DNA from: CAYXWH01 sp964468755 | Lineage (GTDB): Bacteria; Chloroflexota; Dehalococcoidia; Dehalococcoidales; RBG-16-60-22 | NCBI GenBank assembly: GCA_964468755.1 | Contig: CAYXWH010000009.1 | Coordinates: 1-36,176, forward strand | DNA: 36,176 nt | Direction of reading: 5' to 3' | Shown here: in pieces, positions 1 to 8,174 of the stretch | Layout of the letters: each line of letters begins with the position of its first letter | Position numbering within the stretch: the stretch's first letter is position 1 | Made by a program: the position numbers and the translations under genes | The notes under the pieces: generated by a model | What the model was told of the DNA's origin: nothing | The model's database searches: none | What the model saw: only the letters and a program-made list of their open reading frames with translations

Positions 1-109
1 GTCATTGACATTTTGGTTCCTACTAACTATCATTAATACTGCGCTTATTTAAGTTCCTAATGTTCCTATGGTAGAACTTTGGGATATAGTACCTTATAGA
101 AGGGTAACT

Positions 110-796
110 ATGAGTAAAATAAAGTTATTGATTGCAGATGACCATCCGACCTACCGTGAGGGATTGGCTCGCATGCTGGGCGATGAGGAGGACTTTGAGG
201 TGGCTGGCATTGCCGCGGATGGTGCCGAAGCAATCAATCTGGCGAAAAGACTGAGGCCTGACGTGATATTAATTGATGTCAGTATGCCGCAGTTAAAAGG
301 TACCCAGGCGGCAAAGGAAATCAGAAAGCAGAGCCCGAGTAGTGCTATCATAATGCTCAGCGCTTTCGATTACGAGGCTTTTGTGCTGGCTTCATTACGA
401 GCCGGAGCCCGGGGGTATATTTTAAAGACAGCGCCTCTGGAAAGACTGACCAGTGCCATTCGCCTAGTGTATAGAGGAGAGAGTGTACTCGATATCAAGG
501 CTACTGAGAAGCTGGTGCGCCATCTCTGTTCAAGGGTGGTTGAAGGCGATGGTCAGAATGGGGCGCGTTTTGACGTACTATATCCCCGTGAGCTTGAAGT
601 ACTCGACTGGGCGGCGAAAGGGATGAGTAATAAAGAGATTGCCAATGAACTCATGATTAGTGAACGCACGGTGCAGACCCACCTGGTCAATATATTTCGA
701 AAACTCGGGGCAAATTCCCGTACCCAGGCAGTGCTTTATGCATTGAGAGAAGGCTGGGTCAATCTTGATGAACCGCCAAAGAGGAACAAAAATTAA
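110..796 (+). CDS. NarL/LuxR-family response regulator
   Basis: Two-component response regulator that probably activates or represses transcription when phosphorylated by the kinase encoded just downstream. Residues 1-120 form a receiver domain with the acidic pair D10/D11, phospho-acceptor D56 (in LIDVSMP) and K106 (GYILKT). Residues about 165-225 form a LuxR-type helix-turn-helix (YPRELEVLDWAAKGMSNKEI, then SERTVQTHL). At 228 residues it has the usual NarL size. The start at 110 is chosen because an AGAAGGG ribosome site lies 5 bases upstream and the protein then begins MSKIKLLIADDH, normal for the family; an in-frame ATG at 68 would add 14 atypical residues. Target genes are not visible. 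Confidence 0.93.
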   Translation: MSKIKLLIADDHPTYREGLARMLGDEEDFEVAGIAADGAEAINLAKRLRPDVILIDVSMPQLKGTQAAKEIRKQSPSSAIIMLSAFDYEAFVLASLRAGARGYILKTAPLERLTSAIRLVYRGESVLDIKATEKLVRHLCSRVVEGDGQNGARFDVLYPRELEVLDWAAKGMSNKEIANELMISERTVQTHLVNIFRKLGANSRTQAVLYALREGWVNLDEPPKRNKN

Positions 797-891
797 GGTG
801 GTAGGTGGATAAACCAAACTCTGGAGCATGTCAAATCGGTAGAGAGGAAATAATCAAGTCTTGATGTCCCTGTATTGCGTCTGTTTAAGGA

Positions 892-2295
892 ATGAAAATG
901 ACGGTAGTAAACAAAACCGTTCTATTTTTGATAATTGTCTGCTTTGCCCTGGTCACACTCCTGTACCGTACCGTGGAGTATCCCGGTAACCCTCAAGCCA
1001 GCGTCCCCCACTATTGGCTGCTCACTCTTTCTGCCCTTATTACCGGCGCTACGGCGGTTTTCTTGAGAAGGCGCCTGTTTTCCGGACCAGTTCGCTGCAC
1101 TGTTATCCCCGGTAATGATTACCCGATACACCCGGCGCATGCAATGGGAGAAACCGGTGGCGGTGAGCCATACCGGATGATTGGGGTTCTCAGCGGGGTT
1201 TCCAAGCCAAAACGGCGAGGAGAAGTATTGCGGCGATATGAAGAGCTTAACTCCACTCTGCTGACTCAAAATCCAAATCCTATAGCGGTCATTGATGACT
1301 CGGTGACCGTGCAGTATGTGAATCCGGCGTTTGAGAGATTAACCGGTTACACGCATAATGAGATTATGGGTATAGCGCCACCGTATCCGTGGTGGCCTGA
1401 AGAGATGCAGGAAAAATATGAAAGGGAACTGAAAAGAGCCATAAGGAGCGGGTGGAGAAAAAGTGAGTGCTTATACCGGAAAAAGAGCGGTCGTAGTTTC
1501 TGGGCTGAGAGGGTGTTCTGCTCGCTGAAATTGGAAGATAAGCTGCTGGGTCACTTTATATACCTGACTGATATCACCACGCAGAAAAAGCTCAAAGCGA
1601 ATATGGAGTTCTATATATCGGAAATAACCATGGCTCAGGAGGAAGAACGCCGGCGGATTGCCTGTGAACTACATGATGAAACCGTCCAGTCTCTGGCGTC
1701 AATAGCCCTCGAAATTGACGCTGTTAGCAAGGCAAAGAATAAAGTGAGAGATGACATCGTTGAGCGTTTAAAGGACGTGCGAAATCGGACCAAGCGGGTG
1801 ATAGATAATTTGCGACAATTCAGCCAGGAGCTACACCCCGGCATCATAGAACAGGGTCTCGTCCCATCACTGGAGCTCCTGACCGAGGAGCTTGGCGGTG
1901 AGAAAAAAATGGATATCCAGGTCATTGTATCCGGTAATGAGCGGCGGATGGCTCCAGAAGCGGAGTTGTGCATATTCCGCATTGCTCAGGAGGCGCTGCG
2001 GAATATCGGCAAGCATTCTCAGGCAACCGAGGCTGCGGTAAGATTGCGGTTTTCTCCTGCTAGTGTCACTCTGGGTATATCGGATAACGGCGTTGGTTTT
2101 GAATTACCGGAGATGCTCGGCGACTTGGCGGGCAGACACAAGCTGGGCCTGGTGAGCATGCAGGAACGATCTCGCCTGCTTAACGGTAAATTTGCGGTGA
2201 AAACGCGCAAGGGGAAGGGAACTACGGTGGTAGTGAAGGTGCCGGTGAGCGGGAGAGATATTTCTTTGGGGAAAAATAACAACCAGTCCCGTTAA
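892..2295 (+). CDS. PAS-domain sensor histidine kinase (HisKA_3/NarX-like)
   Basis: Membrane sensor kinase of 467 residues, likely partner of the response regulator ending 95 bases upstream. Two hydrophobic segments (about residues 8-24 and 41-57) anchor the N-terminus with little extracytoplasmic sequence between them. A PAS domain (about 118-230, NPNPIAVIDDSVTVQYVNPA) follows and could hold a small ligand or cofactor. The HisKA_3 dimerisation helix has the phospho-accepting H261 in ERRRIACELHDETVQ. The C-terminal ATPase domain has the DNGVGF box and a G-rich KGKGTTV segment. Because the sensory part is mostly cytoplasmic, it may sense redox or a metabolite, but no ligand can be read from the sequence. 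ATG at 898 is an equally plausible start. Confidence 0.92.
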   Translation: MKMTVVNKTVLFLIIVCFALVTLLYRTVEYPGNPQASVPHYWLLTLSALITGATAVFLRRRLFSGPVRCTVIPGNDYPIHPAHAMGETGGGEPYRMIGVLSGVSKPKRRGEVLRRYEELNSTLLTQNPNPIAVIDDSVTVQYVNPAFERLTGYTHNEIMGIAPPYPWWPEEMQEKYERELKRAIRSGWRKSECLYRKKSGRSFWAERVFCSLKLEDKLLGHFIYLTDITTQKKLKANMEFYISEITMAQEEERRRIACELHDETVQSLASIALEIDAVSKAKNKVRDDIVERLKDVRNRTKRVIDNLRQFSQELHPGIIEQGLVPSLELLTEELGGEKKMDIQVIVSGNERRMAPEAELCIFRIAQEALRNIGKHSQATEAAVRLRFSPASVTLGISDNGVGFELPEMLGDLAGRHKLGLVSMQERSRLLNGKFAVKTRKGKGTTVVVKVPVSGRDISLGKNNNQSR

Positions 2296-2431
2296 CGCGG
2301 CAAGCCATACAGCCTATATGAAGTACCCTGGTACTAATTTCCTATTTGTGTTTAGTTAAAATATGGGATTGCTATCGGATTATAAGGGATAGTACTATGG
2401 TACAGGAACTACCGAAGGATTGGAGTGGTAA

Positions 2432-2617
2432 TTGAGTAAGTTTATTTCCGGATGTCTAGTGCTTGCGTTTGGGGTAACTCTTATTTATCATTTTGCTCTG
2501 TTTTGGTTTCAGGGCCCGGTTATCATTGAAGAGCCAAACCGGGTTTTCCTTTCCCTGGAAACGATAATGAGCTTTTTTATTGTCCTCTTTGGGGTAGGAC
2601 TTCTGGTGCGTACTTAG
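2432..2617 (+). CDS. Small two-helix membrane protein
   Basis: A 61-residue hydrophobic protein with two predicted membrane helices (about residues 5-27 and 42-59) joined by a short loop containing EEPNR. A TTG start is preceded by GGAGTGG at good distance. It follows the sensor kinase on the same strand after a 136-base gap. A similar-sized two-helix protein occurs at 15396. I recognise no family, and the function is unknown. Confidence 0.55.
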   Translation: MSKFISGCLVLAFGVTLIYHFALFWFQGPVIIEEPNRVFLSLETIMSFFIVLFGVGLLVRT

Positions 2618-2731
2618 TCCCTTTCCCCTCTGTCTTGTGACCTTTTCGCTTCATTTCCCCTGTGGCGATGTTATGCGCCGTAACGCACGCTTTCGGCTTG
2701 CCTTCCATGCATGAAGCAGGTGTGAATGGCT

Positions 2732-3235
2732 CTAAGCCGGCTTGGTTATAAAGTATTTATAGGATAACCCGGCCCACACCACAACCGGGAAGAGGTCAGC
2801 CCCGATTATGGCGAAGAGTACTATCAGCGGATTTTGTCCCATTGAGTGAGTTGTAGCCGACAGTGCCGTTTGGGTAAACAGTACCACGCTTACTAAATGG
2901 ACCGCGAATATGGCGACAAGCGCGATTGAGGTGAACTTCAGCCGCTGGAGGAGCTTCATTCCGGGGGTGGCGAGAATAAGCGCGATTACCAGGATAAGGC
3001 CGTAATGGAGCGCTGAGATGTAGATGCCGCCCGCCGGTTGGGTGCTGGCTTGAGCATAGATGTAGATGGTATCCTGCCTGAGTACCAGCATTGGATCTGA
3101 CGGGATGAGCACCGATGTGGTGGCCAGCAGCAGGCGATTATATGCCGGGGCAATGAAGTACCATATGACGGCACCAGCCAGGAGAAAGCCAATGGCTTTG
3201 CCGATAAAAATGAGCAGCCTACCGCGAAGTGACAT
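2732..3235 (-). CDS. Exosortase-linked integral membrane protein
   Basis: A 167-residue protein with about four hydrophobic segments (near residues 10-30, 72-92, 100-122 and 135-158) and a periplasmic or extracellular-type loop (about 31-70). I do not recognise a named family from sequence alone. Its start overlaps the 3' end of the exosortase-family gene by 17 bases, so the two are almost certainly translated together. By context it may be an accessory subunit of the C-terminal sorting machinery. That role is inferred only from position. Confidence 0.75.
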   Translation of the reverse strand: MSLRGRLLIFIGKAIGFLLAGAVIWYFIAPAYNRLLLATTSVLIPSDPMLVLRQDTIYIYAQASTQPAGGIYISALHYGLILVIALILATPGMKLLQRLKFTSIALVAIFAVHLVSVVLFTQTALSATTHSMGQNPLIVLFAIIGADLFPVVVWAGLSYKYFITKPA

Positions 3236-3827
3236 GGACCCGTTTCTCCAGCCAGAATAGCCACAAACCTATGGCGAGAAGTATCATGAGAGATTGCCCG
3301 ATGATGTAGTGGGCGCTGTTGAAGAAATCCGGCAGGTAAGACCCCACGATGAAGAGACCTACCATACGAATCAGATTAAATATAAAAAGCCCGGCTATCC
3401 CCAGAGCAATGCCTTCAACCTTGCGGCTGAACCGGCATGGGTAAGCCACAACCGCCGAGGTAAAAATTGCCATTGAGACGATGCCGGTACAGGCGGTAAT
3501 AATACCCATGGAGAACTCGGGTGATGAGACCATGGTGCCTATCACCTGGATATTGAATGATAACAATTTTAAGATAGCGCCGGTGGCACCGGCGATGAAG
3601 GCGCGGAAGCTCGCCAGTTGGTCACCATCGGCGATTCGGGCGTAGATAAGCATGAACAGGAGAATGCACCCGATAAAAATGAGTACACTCTTTACTACCA
3701 CCCAGTGTCGCCGGAGGTAAAGCGAGATGCGGTTAACAAGAGCATTGGACCGTGACATTGACTGCCCCGATCCAATGCTCTTTTGCACGTCTCGCCTACG
3801 GCTTTTTCGCCGAGACTTTTTCCCCAT
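3219..3827 (-). CDS. Exosortase/archaeosortase-family transpeptidase (XrtH-like)
   Basis: A 202-residue polytopic membrane protein with the catalytic signature of the exosortase/archaeosortase superfamily: C113 in ITACTGIVSMA, R154 in FNLIRMVG and H173 in NSAHYIIGQ, each at a membrane helix edge. This superfamily recognises a C-terminal PEP-like motif plus helix and basic tail, cleaves it, and transfers the protein to a surface anchor. The short length fits the compact exosortase H type that handles IPTLxxWG-CTERM proteins, and the gene immediately upstream in the operon encodes a protein with just such a tail (VPTLGQWG). The N-terminus is a very basic cytoplasmic stretch (KKSRRKSRRR) before the first helix. 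The start at 3827 has a GAGAGGG ribosome site; M24 is an alternative. Confidence 0.85.
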   Translation of the reverse strand: MGKKSRRKSRRRDVQKSIGSGQSMSRSNALVNRISLYLRRHWVVVKSVLIFIGCILLFMLIYARIADGDQLASFRAFIAGATGAILKLLSFNIQVIGTMVSSPEFSMGIITACTGIVSMAIFTSAVVAYPCRFSRKVEGIALGIAGLFIFNLIRMVGLFIVGSYLPDFFNSAHYIIGQSLMILLAIGLWLFWLEKRVHVTSR

Positions 3828-3881
3828 TTCCCTCTCTATATACTCTATGTATTATCGGTCTTAATCTTTCAATCCAGCGAT

Positions 3882-5348
3882 CTAAGCCAGGCGCCGTCTC
3901 CGCACGCCAAACCATACCAGCAACCCGGCAAAGGCGGTGCCCAGGATGATTATGCCCCACTGTCCCAGGGTTGGCACCAGGTGCGGTACCTCCTTGTTGC
4001 CGAACTGGGCATCTGCTGTGTCACCCGATGGAACGGGCACAATCTTCTGGCGTGAAGGACCGGGATCAGTGCATTGCCAGTCGGTCTTCAGCGTTTCGGT
4101 TACGGTGTAATTCCCGGGAACGAGGTCCGTGATGGTAACATAGCCGGAGCCGTCAGTGATAAAGGTGCCGGGCACACCGGATACGGCGAATTCCCATCCG
4201 AACAGACCGGGCTCACCGGCATCATACGCACCGTTTTCATTCAAATCCTCATACTTGAAGATTCTCAGGTCGCCCAGCTCCTGGTTGCCGAAGTCCACGT
4301 TGGTCGTTGTACCGGTGGTCACCACTACTCCTGCCATCTGTCCCGAAGCGCCGGGGTCAGTGCATCTCCAGCCAGTCGGTATCGTTTCGGTCACGGTATA
4401 CGAGCCGCTGGGAATGTCGCTAAAGGAGAGATAACCGCCGCCGGACGTCATTCCGGAGTCGCTGGTAGGTCCGCTGATGCTAAATGCCCAGCCGTCCAGG
4501 CCGGACTCGGTGCCGGGATCATACATACCGTTACCATTCAAATCCCCATACTTGAAGATAACCAGGTCACCTATCGCCTCCTGGTTGGCGAACTGCACCA
4601 GGGTAGTGGTGTTAAAGGACACCGTCGGTGTCTTCACCAGCCCTGGCCCCGGGTCGGTGCATTGCCAGTCAGTCTTCAGCGTTTCGGTTACGGTGTAATC
4701 GCCAATGGGGATATCATTGAAGGAGAGATAACCGCCGCCGGAGGTTGTTCCGGAGTCGGCGGTAGGTCCGCTGATGCTGAAGTCCCAGCCGTCCAGGCCT
4801 TCAGTGGTCCCGGTGCGTATTTTGTGAATGGTCAAATTGCCGGTTGCCTGCTCTATATCAAAGGATATAAAGGCGCCGGCTTCAGGTTGCGCCTGACCTT
4901 CTACGTACAGATATGCCCAGGCGGAATAACTCCCTTCGGTAACCGTATCAGGCACAGTCCAGTCATGGGTATTGCCTGACCCTTCCGGATTGTAGATATC
5001 CTGACCTTCAGAATACCCGGAGATGTTCTGCAATGTCACTGTTGTGCCGGGGAAGTCGTCAGTACCTGCACCATCAGAGTACTGTATATACATTGGAGTC
5101 GAGTCACCGAAATGGTGTACGGAGAAGGTGTAGTAGTCCGGTGTCCCTTCCCAGTCCCAGATATGCCAGGAAAAGTGCAGTACGCTGGCTCCGTCATTGG
5201 TAGCCTCATTCGGAGTGACGGCTGCCGTCGAATAAGCCGGTGACTGTGGCTCTACCTCTACGGCTAAAACAGGACCGGCGCAAAGCAACGCCACCAATAC
5301 CAAAACAATTGGTGTTACCCCAATTTTGATGAATTTTCTCATATTCAT
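3882..5348 (-). CDS. Surface protein with Cna-B/SdrD-like repeats and IPTL-type C-terminal sorting signal
   Basis: A 488-residue secreted protein. It has a signal peptide (about 1-29, ending GPVLAVE), a beta-rich N-terminal domain (30-170), then three tandem prealbumin/Cna-B-like repeats starting near residues 172, 266 and 365. Each repeat has the pattern GWxFxISGPT, SGGGYLSFxDIP and YTVTETxxTxWxCTDPG. Repeats two and three carry DLNxNGxYD loops resembling calcium sites. Residues 457-488 form a classic tripartite sorting tail: VPTLGQWG, a 16-residue hydrophobic helix, then RRRR. This matches the IPTLxxWG-CTERM class and makes it the obvious substrate of the exosortase-like gene 54 bases downstream. 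After cleavage it should be displayed on or released from the cell surface. Confidence 0.88.
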   Translation of the reverse strand: MNMRKFIKIGVTPIVLVLVALLCAGPVLAVEVEPQSPAYSTAAVTPNEATNDGASVLHFSWHIWDWEGTPDYYTFSVHHFGDSTPMYIQYSDGAGTDDFPGTTVTLQNISGYSEGQDIYNPEGSGNTHDWTVPDTVTEGSYSAWAYLYVEGQAQPEAGAFISFDIEQATGNLTIHKIRTGTTEGLDGWDFSISGPTADSGTTSGGGYLSFNDIPIGDYTVTETLKTDWQCTDPGPGLVKTPTVSFNTTTLVQFANQEAIGDLVIFKYGDLNGNGMYDPGTESGLDGWAFSISGPTSDSGMTSGGGYLSFSDIPSGSYTVTETIPTGWRCTDPGASGQMAGVVVTTGTTTNVDFGNQELGDLRIFKYEDLNENGAYDAGEPGLFGWEFAVSGVPGTFITDGSGYVTITDLVPGNYTVTETLKTDWQCTDPGPSRQKIVPVPSGDTADAQFGNKEVPHLVPTLGQWGIIILGTAFAGLLVWFGVRRRRLA

Positions 5349-5470
5349 TTTAAATTTCCAAGCCTCCTTGATAATAAATAAACGGTACTATTTGTAATGA
5401 AATCACATTTTCGTATCAAGCACCGATAGTAGGAGTCTCTGCTTGTACCTGCTTCACCTCCTTTCTGTTT
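5349..5470 (-). promoter_or_regulatory. Leader with orphan extended Shine-Dalgarno
   Basis: On the minus strand the run AAAGGAGGTG (5464-5455) is complementary to the 3' end of 16S rRNA, yet lies about 106 bases before the start at 5348 and has no start codon at usable distance. The gene's own ribosome site (AAGGAGG) sits 14 bases before its ATG. The upstream GGAG can pair with CTCC at 5435-5432, which could hide it. It may be a standby ribosome site or regulatory leader. Confidence 0.35.
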
Positions 5471-5490
5471 TGTGTTGTCAGTATAATTTG

Positions 5491-5549
5491 TTAATAAAAA
5501 GGCAGCATCCCGGGCGGGGTAAGCAACTTTGAGTGCCTGCCTACCCCGG
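5491..5549 (-). terminator. Rho-independent terminator after the FN3-repeat gene
   Basis: Arms 5516-5525 and 5538-5547 (GGGGTAAGCA with TGCCTACCCC, one G-T pair) form a 10-bp stem with a 12-base loop. On the minus strand the stem is followed shortly by CTTTTTATT. It lies between the stop at 5588 and the leader of the next minus-strand gene, so the FN3 gene and the sorting operon are probably separate transcripts. Confidence 0.7.
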
Positions 5550-5587
5550 CCAGGATTATCTCTTCTTTTTTCTCTATTTCACTTTCA

Positions 5588-8071
5588 CTAGTATCCAATT
5601 TTGGCAAGGTATAGCCTTCTTGCGAAAATAATAATCAGCGCCAGTACGATTACACCACCAATTATCTCGGCAATGAGTATCCACTGTGTTGGCTCAACCA
5701 CGGTGAAGGCGGCACTTTGCCCGTTAACCTCAACGCTGTAGGTACCGGCAGTGTCCTTGCTAGCCGTGAAACTGACTTGCTGTGATTCGCCGGCAGCCAG
5801 GGTTACATATTCGGTACCTTCCACCAGTCCATTTATCTCCAGTATCACGGTATAGGTGTCGGCTGCTTCACCGCTATTGGTGACATCCACGGTGATAGTC
5901 ACTGTCTCCTCGGGTGCTACCGTTTGCGGAGAAATGAGGAGATTGCTGACACCGAACAGAGCCGCCAGCGAAGGTGGAGCCGGTGTGGTGGGTGGTGCTG
6001 GAGATGGCTCTGGGGGAGCCGGTGCGGGTACCGCCGGTGGGGTGGTTGGGGTTGGAGTGGTTGGTGCCGGTCCCGTCGGTGGAGTGGGTTCTGGCGGCAC
6101 TTCAGGAGCAGGCTCTTCCGGAGTGGGTTCCTCCCCATTAGTGGGGGTGGTTGGCTCGGTGGTTTCAGTGCCGCCAACGGCACCGCCGCCACCGGCACCG
6201 CCGCCGCCACCGCCGCCGCCACCACCGGTAGTGGTCGCCATGGGGCTATTAGACAAGCCCGACCAGTTGGGCACTTCATCAGCCGTCTTGATGGCGAAGT
6301 AGTAGCTGGTGCCTGAGGTCAATCCGGTTACAGTAAAGGCTTCGCTGCTTCCGGACGGCTTGGGGCTTGTTTCACCGAAGACCTGGCTGGATCCCACCCA
6401 GTTAGCGGTGGTTATGGCGGAGCCTGTCCGGTACCTGATATCATACGAGCTGGCGGTTCCGGTAATCCCGTCATCGCCGGGAGCGGTCCAGCCAAGGGTG
6501 GCCGCGCTCGAGGTTGCCGCGATGACGGACAGGGTTACCGCCGCTGGCGGAGTAGTGTCGGTCATTTCAGTACTCCCGCTGGGGCTATTGGATAAGCCCG
6601 ACCAGTTGGGCACTTCATCAGCCGTCTTGATGGCGAAGTAGTAGGTGGTGCCCAGGCTCAAACCGGTAACGGTAAACGACTCGGCGCTTCCGGCAGGCTG
6701 GGGACTGGGTTCGCCGCTCGCCGGAGTCGCCGTCGCCCAGTTAGCGGTGGTTATCGCTGAACCTGTCCGGTACCTGACGTCGTAGAAGCTGGCGGTTCCG
6801 GTGCTCCCATCGTCACCGGGGGCAATCCAGGTAAGGGTGACGCTGCTGGAAGTTACCCCGCTGACGGAAAGGGTTACTGCTGCTGGCGGGGTGTTGTCCG
6901 GCGCCTCGGTAGTCCCGCTGGGGCTATTGGACAAGCCCGACAGGTTAGGCACTTCATCAGCCGTCTGGATGGCGAAGTAGTAGGTGGTGCCGGGGTTCAG
7001 CCCGGTAACGGTAAATGATTCGGCGCTTCCGGCAGCCTGGGGGCTGGGTTCGCCGCTCGCCGGGGTCGCCGTCGCCCAGTTGGCGGTGGTTATGGCGGCG
7101 TCTGTCCGGTACCTGATATCATACGAGCTGGCGGTGCCGGTGCTCCCATCGTCACCGGGAGCCGTCCAGATCAGGTTGGCGGAGACCGAGGTTACCCCGC
7201 TGACAGCCAGGTTGGTTATCGCCGCCGGTGGAACATCATCGGGAACTGCGGTGGTAGTCCCGTTGGGGCTATTGGAGATGTCCGACCAGTTGGGCACTTC
7301 ATCAGCCGTCTTGATGGCGAAGTAGTAAGTAGTATCGGAATTCAGTCCGCTTACCGTGAATGATTCGGCGCTTCCGGCAGCCTGCGGGCTTGGTTCGCCA
7401 CTCGCCGGGGTTGCCGACGCCCAGTTGGAACCGGTAATAGCGGTGCCTTCAAGATACCTGATGTCATAGGAACTGGCGGTTCCGGTGCTCCCGTCGTCAC
7501 CGGGAGCGGTCCACGTAAGATCGATAGAATCGGTGCTTACCCCGCTGACAGCCAGGTTGGTAATTGCAGCCGGTGAGGTTACATCGGGGGCGACAACAGG
7601 TGTGTATTTTAGATCGAGTGCATTGACTTCACCAGCCTGATAAATTGCCTGCCATGATGGCGCCAGGTCCTGCCATTGCCATTGATATACTCCCCCGTCT
7701 TCAACCAGCACCCCGAGCCGGGTCTCCTCGGCTACTTGCCCGTCAACCCGGAACTCAATGATGTCATTGTCAAGGCCGGTGACATTGAGATAGTAGGTTA
7801 AGTCGATGAGCGGGTCAAGGCCGTACTGACCGGAAGAGTCCGTGGTAAGGGAGCCGCGTGGTTCACCGTTTATCCAGGCGGTTACCGGTACCCCGGGAGC
7901 CGGGTCACCGGTATTGGTCTCCACATGTCCCCAGAAGTGATGGGCTGGTGCCGGTCCGCCCGTGCTGGTGTTAGCCTGTGCCGGCATACCAAAGAGGGCC
8001 AGTGTTACTACAATGACCACTCCGAAACTTGCCAGGTAATTTGTTATCTTTCTCACCATCTTGTTATTCAT
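5588..8071 (-). CDS. Membrane-anchored FN3-repeat surface protein
   Basis: An 827-residue exported protein: signal peptide (about 1-33), a small carboxypeptidase-regulatory-like beta domain (about 44-110), four fibronectin type III repeats of about 110 residues (starting near 165, each with LTWTAPGDDGSTGTAS, DIRYRT and TTYYFAIKTADEVPN-type sequence), a glycine run and a Pro/Thr/Glu-rich spacer (about 610-700), a CARDB-like adhesion domain (about 705-795, VTITVDVTNSGEAADTYTV) and a C-terminal membrane helix (about 797-817) with a short basic tail. It has no PTL or PEP sorting motif, so it is probably a stalk-like protein held by its helix. A GGGGGGG ribosome site precedes the start. The spacer would let the FN3 rod extend through the cell wall. 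Confidence 0.87.
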   Translation of the reverse strand: MNNKMVRKITNYLASFGVVIVVTLALFGMPAQANTSTGGPAPAHHFWGHVETNTGDPAPGVPVTAWINGEPRGSLTTDSSGQYGLDPLIDLTYYLNVTGLDNDIIEFRVDGQVAEETRLGVLVEDGGVYQWQWQDLAPSWQAIYQAGEVNALDLKYTPVVAPDVTSPAAITNLAVSGVSTDSIDLTWTAPGDDGSTGTASSYDIRYLEGTAITGSNWASATPASGEPSPQAAGSAESFTVSGLNSDTTYYFAIKTADEVPNWSDISNSPNGTTTAVPDDVPPAAITNLAVSGVTSVSANLIWTAPGDDGSTGTASSYDIRYRTDAAITTANWATATPASGEPSPQAAGSAESFTVTGLNPGTTYYFAIQTADEVPNLSGLSNSPSGTTEAPDNTPPAAVTLSVSGVTSSSVTLTWIAPGDDGSTGTASFYDVRYRTGSAITTANWATATPASGEPSPQPAGSAESFTVTGLSLGTTYYFAIKTADEVPNWSGLSNSPSGSTEMTDTTPPAAVTLSVIAATSSAATLGWTAPGDDGITGTASSYDIRYRTGSAITTANWVGSSQVFGETSPKPSGSSEAFTVTGLTSGTSYYFAIKTADEVPNWSGLSNSPMATTTGGGGGGGGGGAGGGGAVGGTETTEPTTPTNGEEPTPEEPAPEVPPEPTPPTGPAPTTPTPTTPPAVPAPAPPEPSPAPPTTPAPPSLAALFGVSNLLISPQTVAPEETVTITVDVTNSGEAADTYTVILEINGLVEGTEYVTLAAGESQQVSFTASKDTAGTYSVEVNGQSAAFTVVEPTQWILIAEIIGGVIVLALIIIFARRLYLAKIGY
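6225..7570. repeat. Tandem FN3-coding DNA repeats, about 340 bp per unit
   Basis: Four in-frame units are near-identical over long stretches. The block beginning GACCAGTTGGGCACTTC recurs at 6261, 6600, 6939 (as GACAGGTTAGGC) and 7284, a period of 339-345 bases. The close nucleotide identity points to recent unit duplication or gene conversion, and the copy number may vary between strains or be mis-assembled. Confidence 0.85.
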
Positions 8072-8097
8072 CGTTGTAATCCCCCCCTTTTTATTTA

Positions 8098-8154
8098 CGG
8101 GGTGGGGGGGTGAGTCCCCCCACCCCGTTTACGATGGTGGGGGGGACCCCCCAC
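8098..8154. repeat. Tandem G/C-run hairpins between two surface genes
   Basis: Bases 8098-8109 (CGGGGTGGGGGG) pair perfectly with 8116-8127 across a 6-base loop, a 12-bp stem. A second hairpin, GGTGGGGGG with CCCCCCACC, follows at 8135-8154. Both lie between the stop of the beta-helix gene (8175) and the start of the FN3 gene (8071) on the minus strand. The bases after the first hairpin are TAAATAAAAA, not a U-tract, so a normal terminator is not evident. It may be a processing, attenuation or stability element. Confidence 0.6.
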
Positions 8155-8174
8155 CTCGTGTCAATTAGCCGTGA

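Noticed and set aside
4074..4979. 301-codon plus-strand frame opposite the Cna-B protein
   Set aside because: Shadow frame. The minus-strand frame has a signal peptide, recognisable repeats and a sorting tail, and explains the sequence fully.
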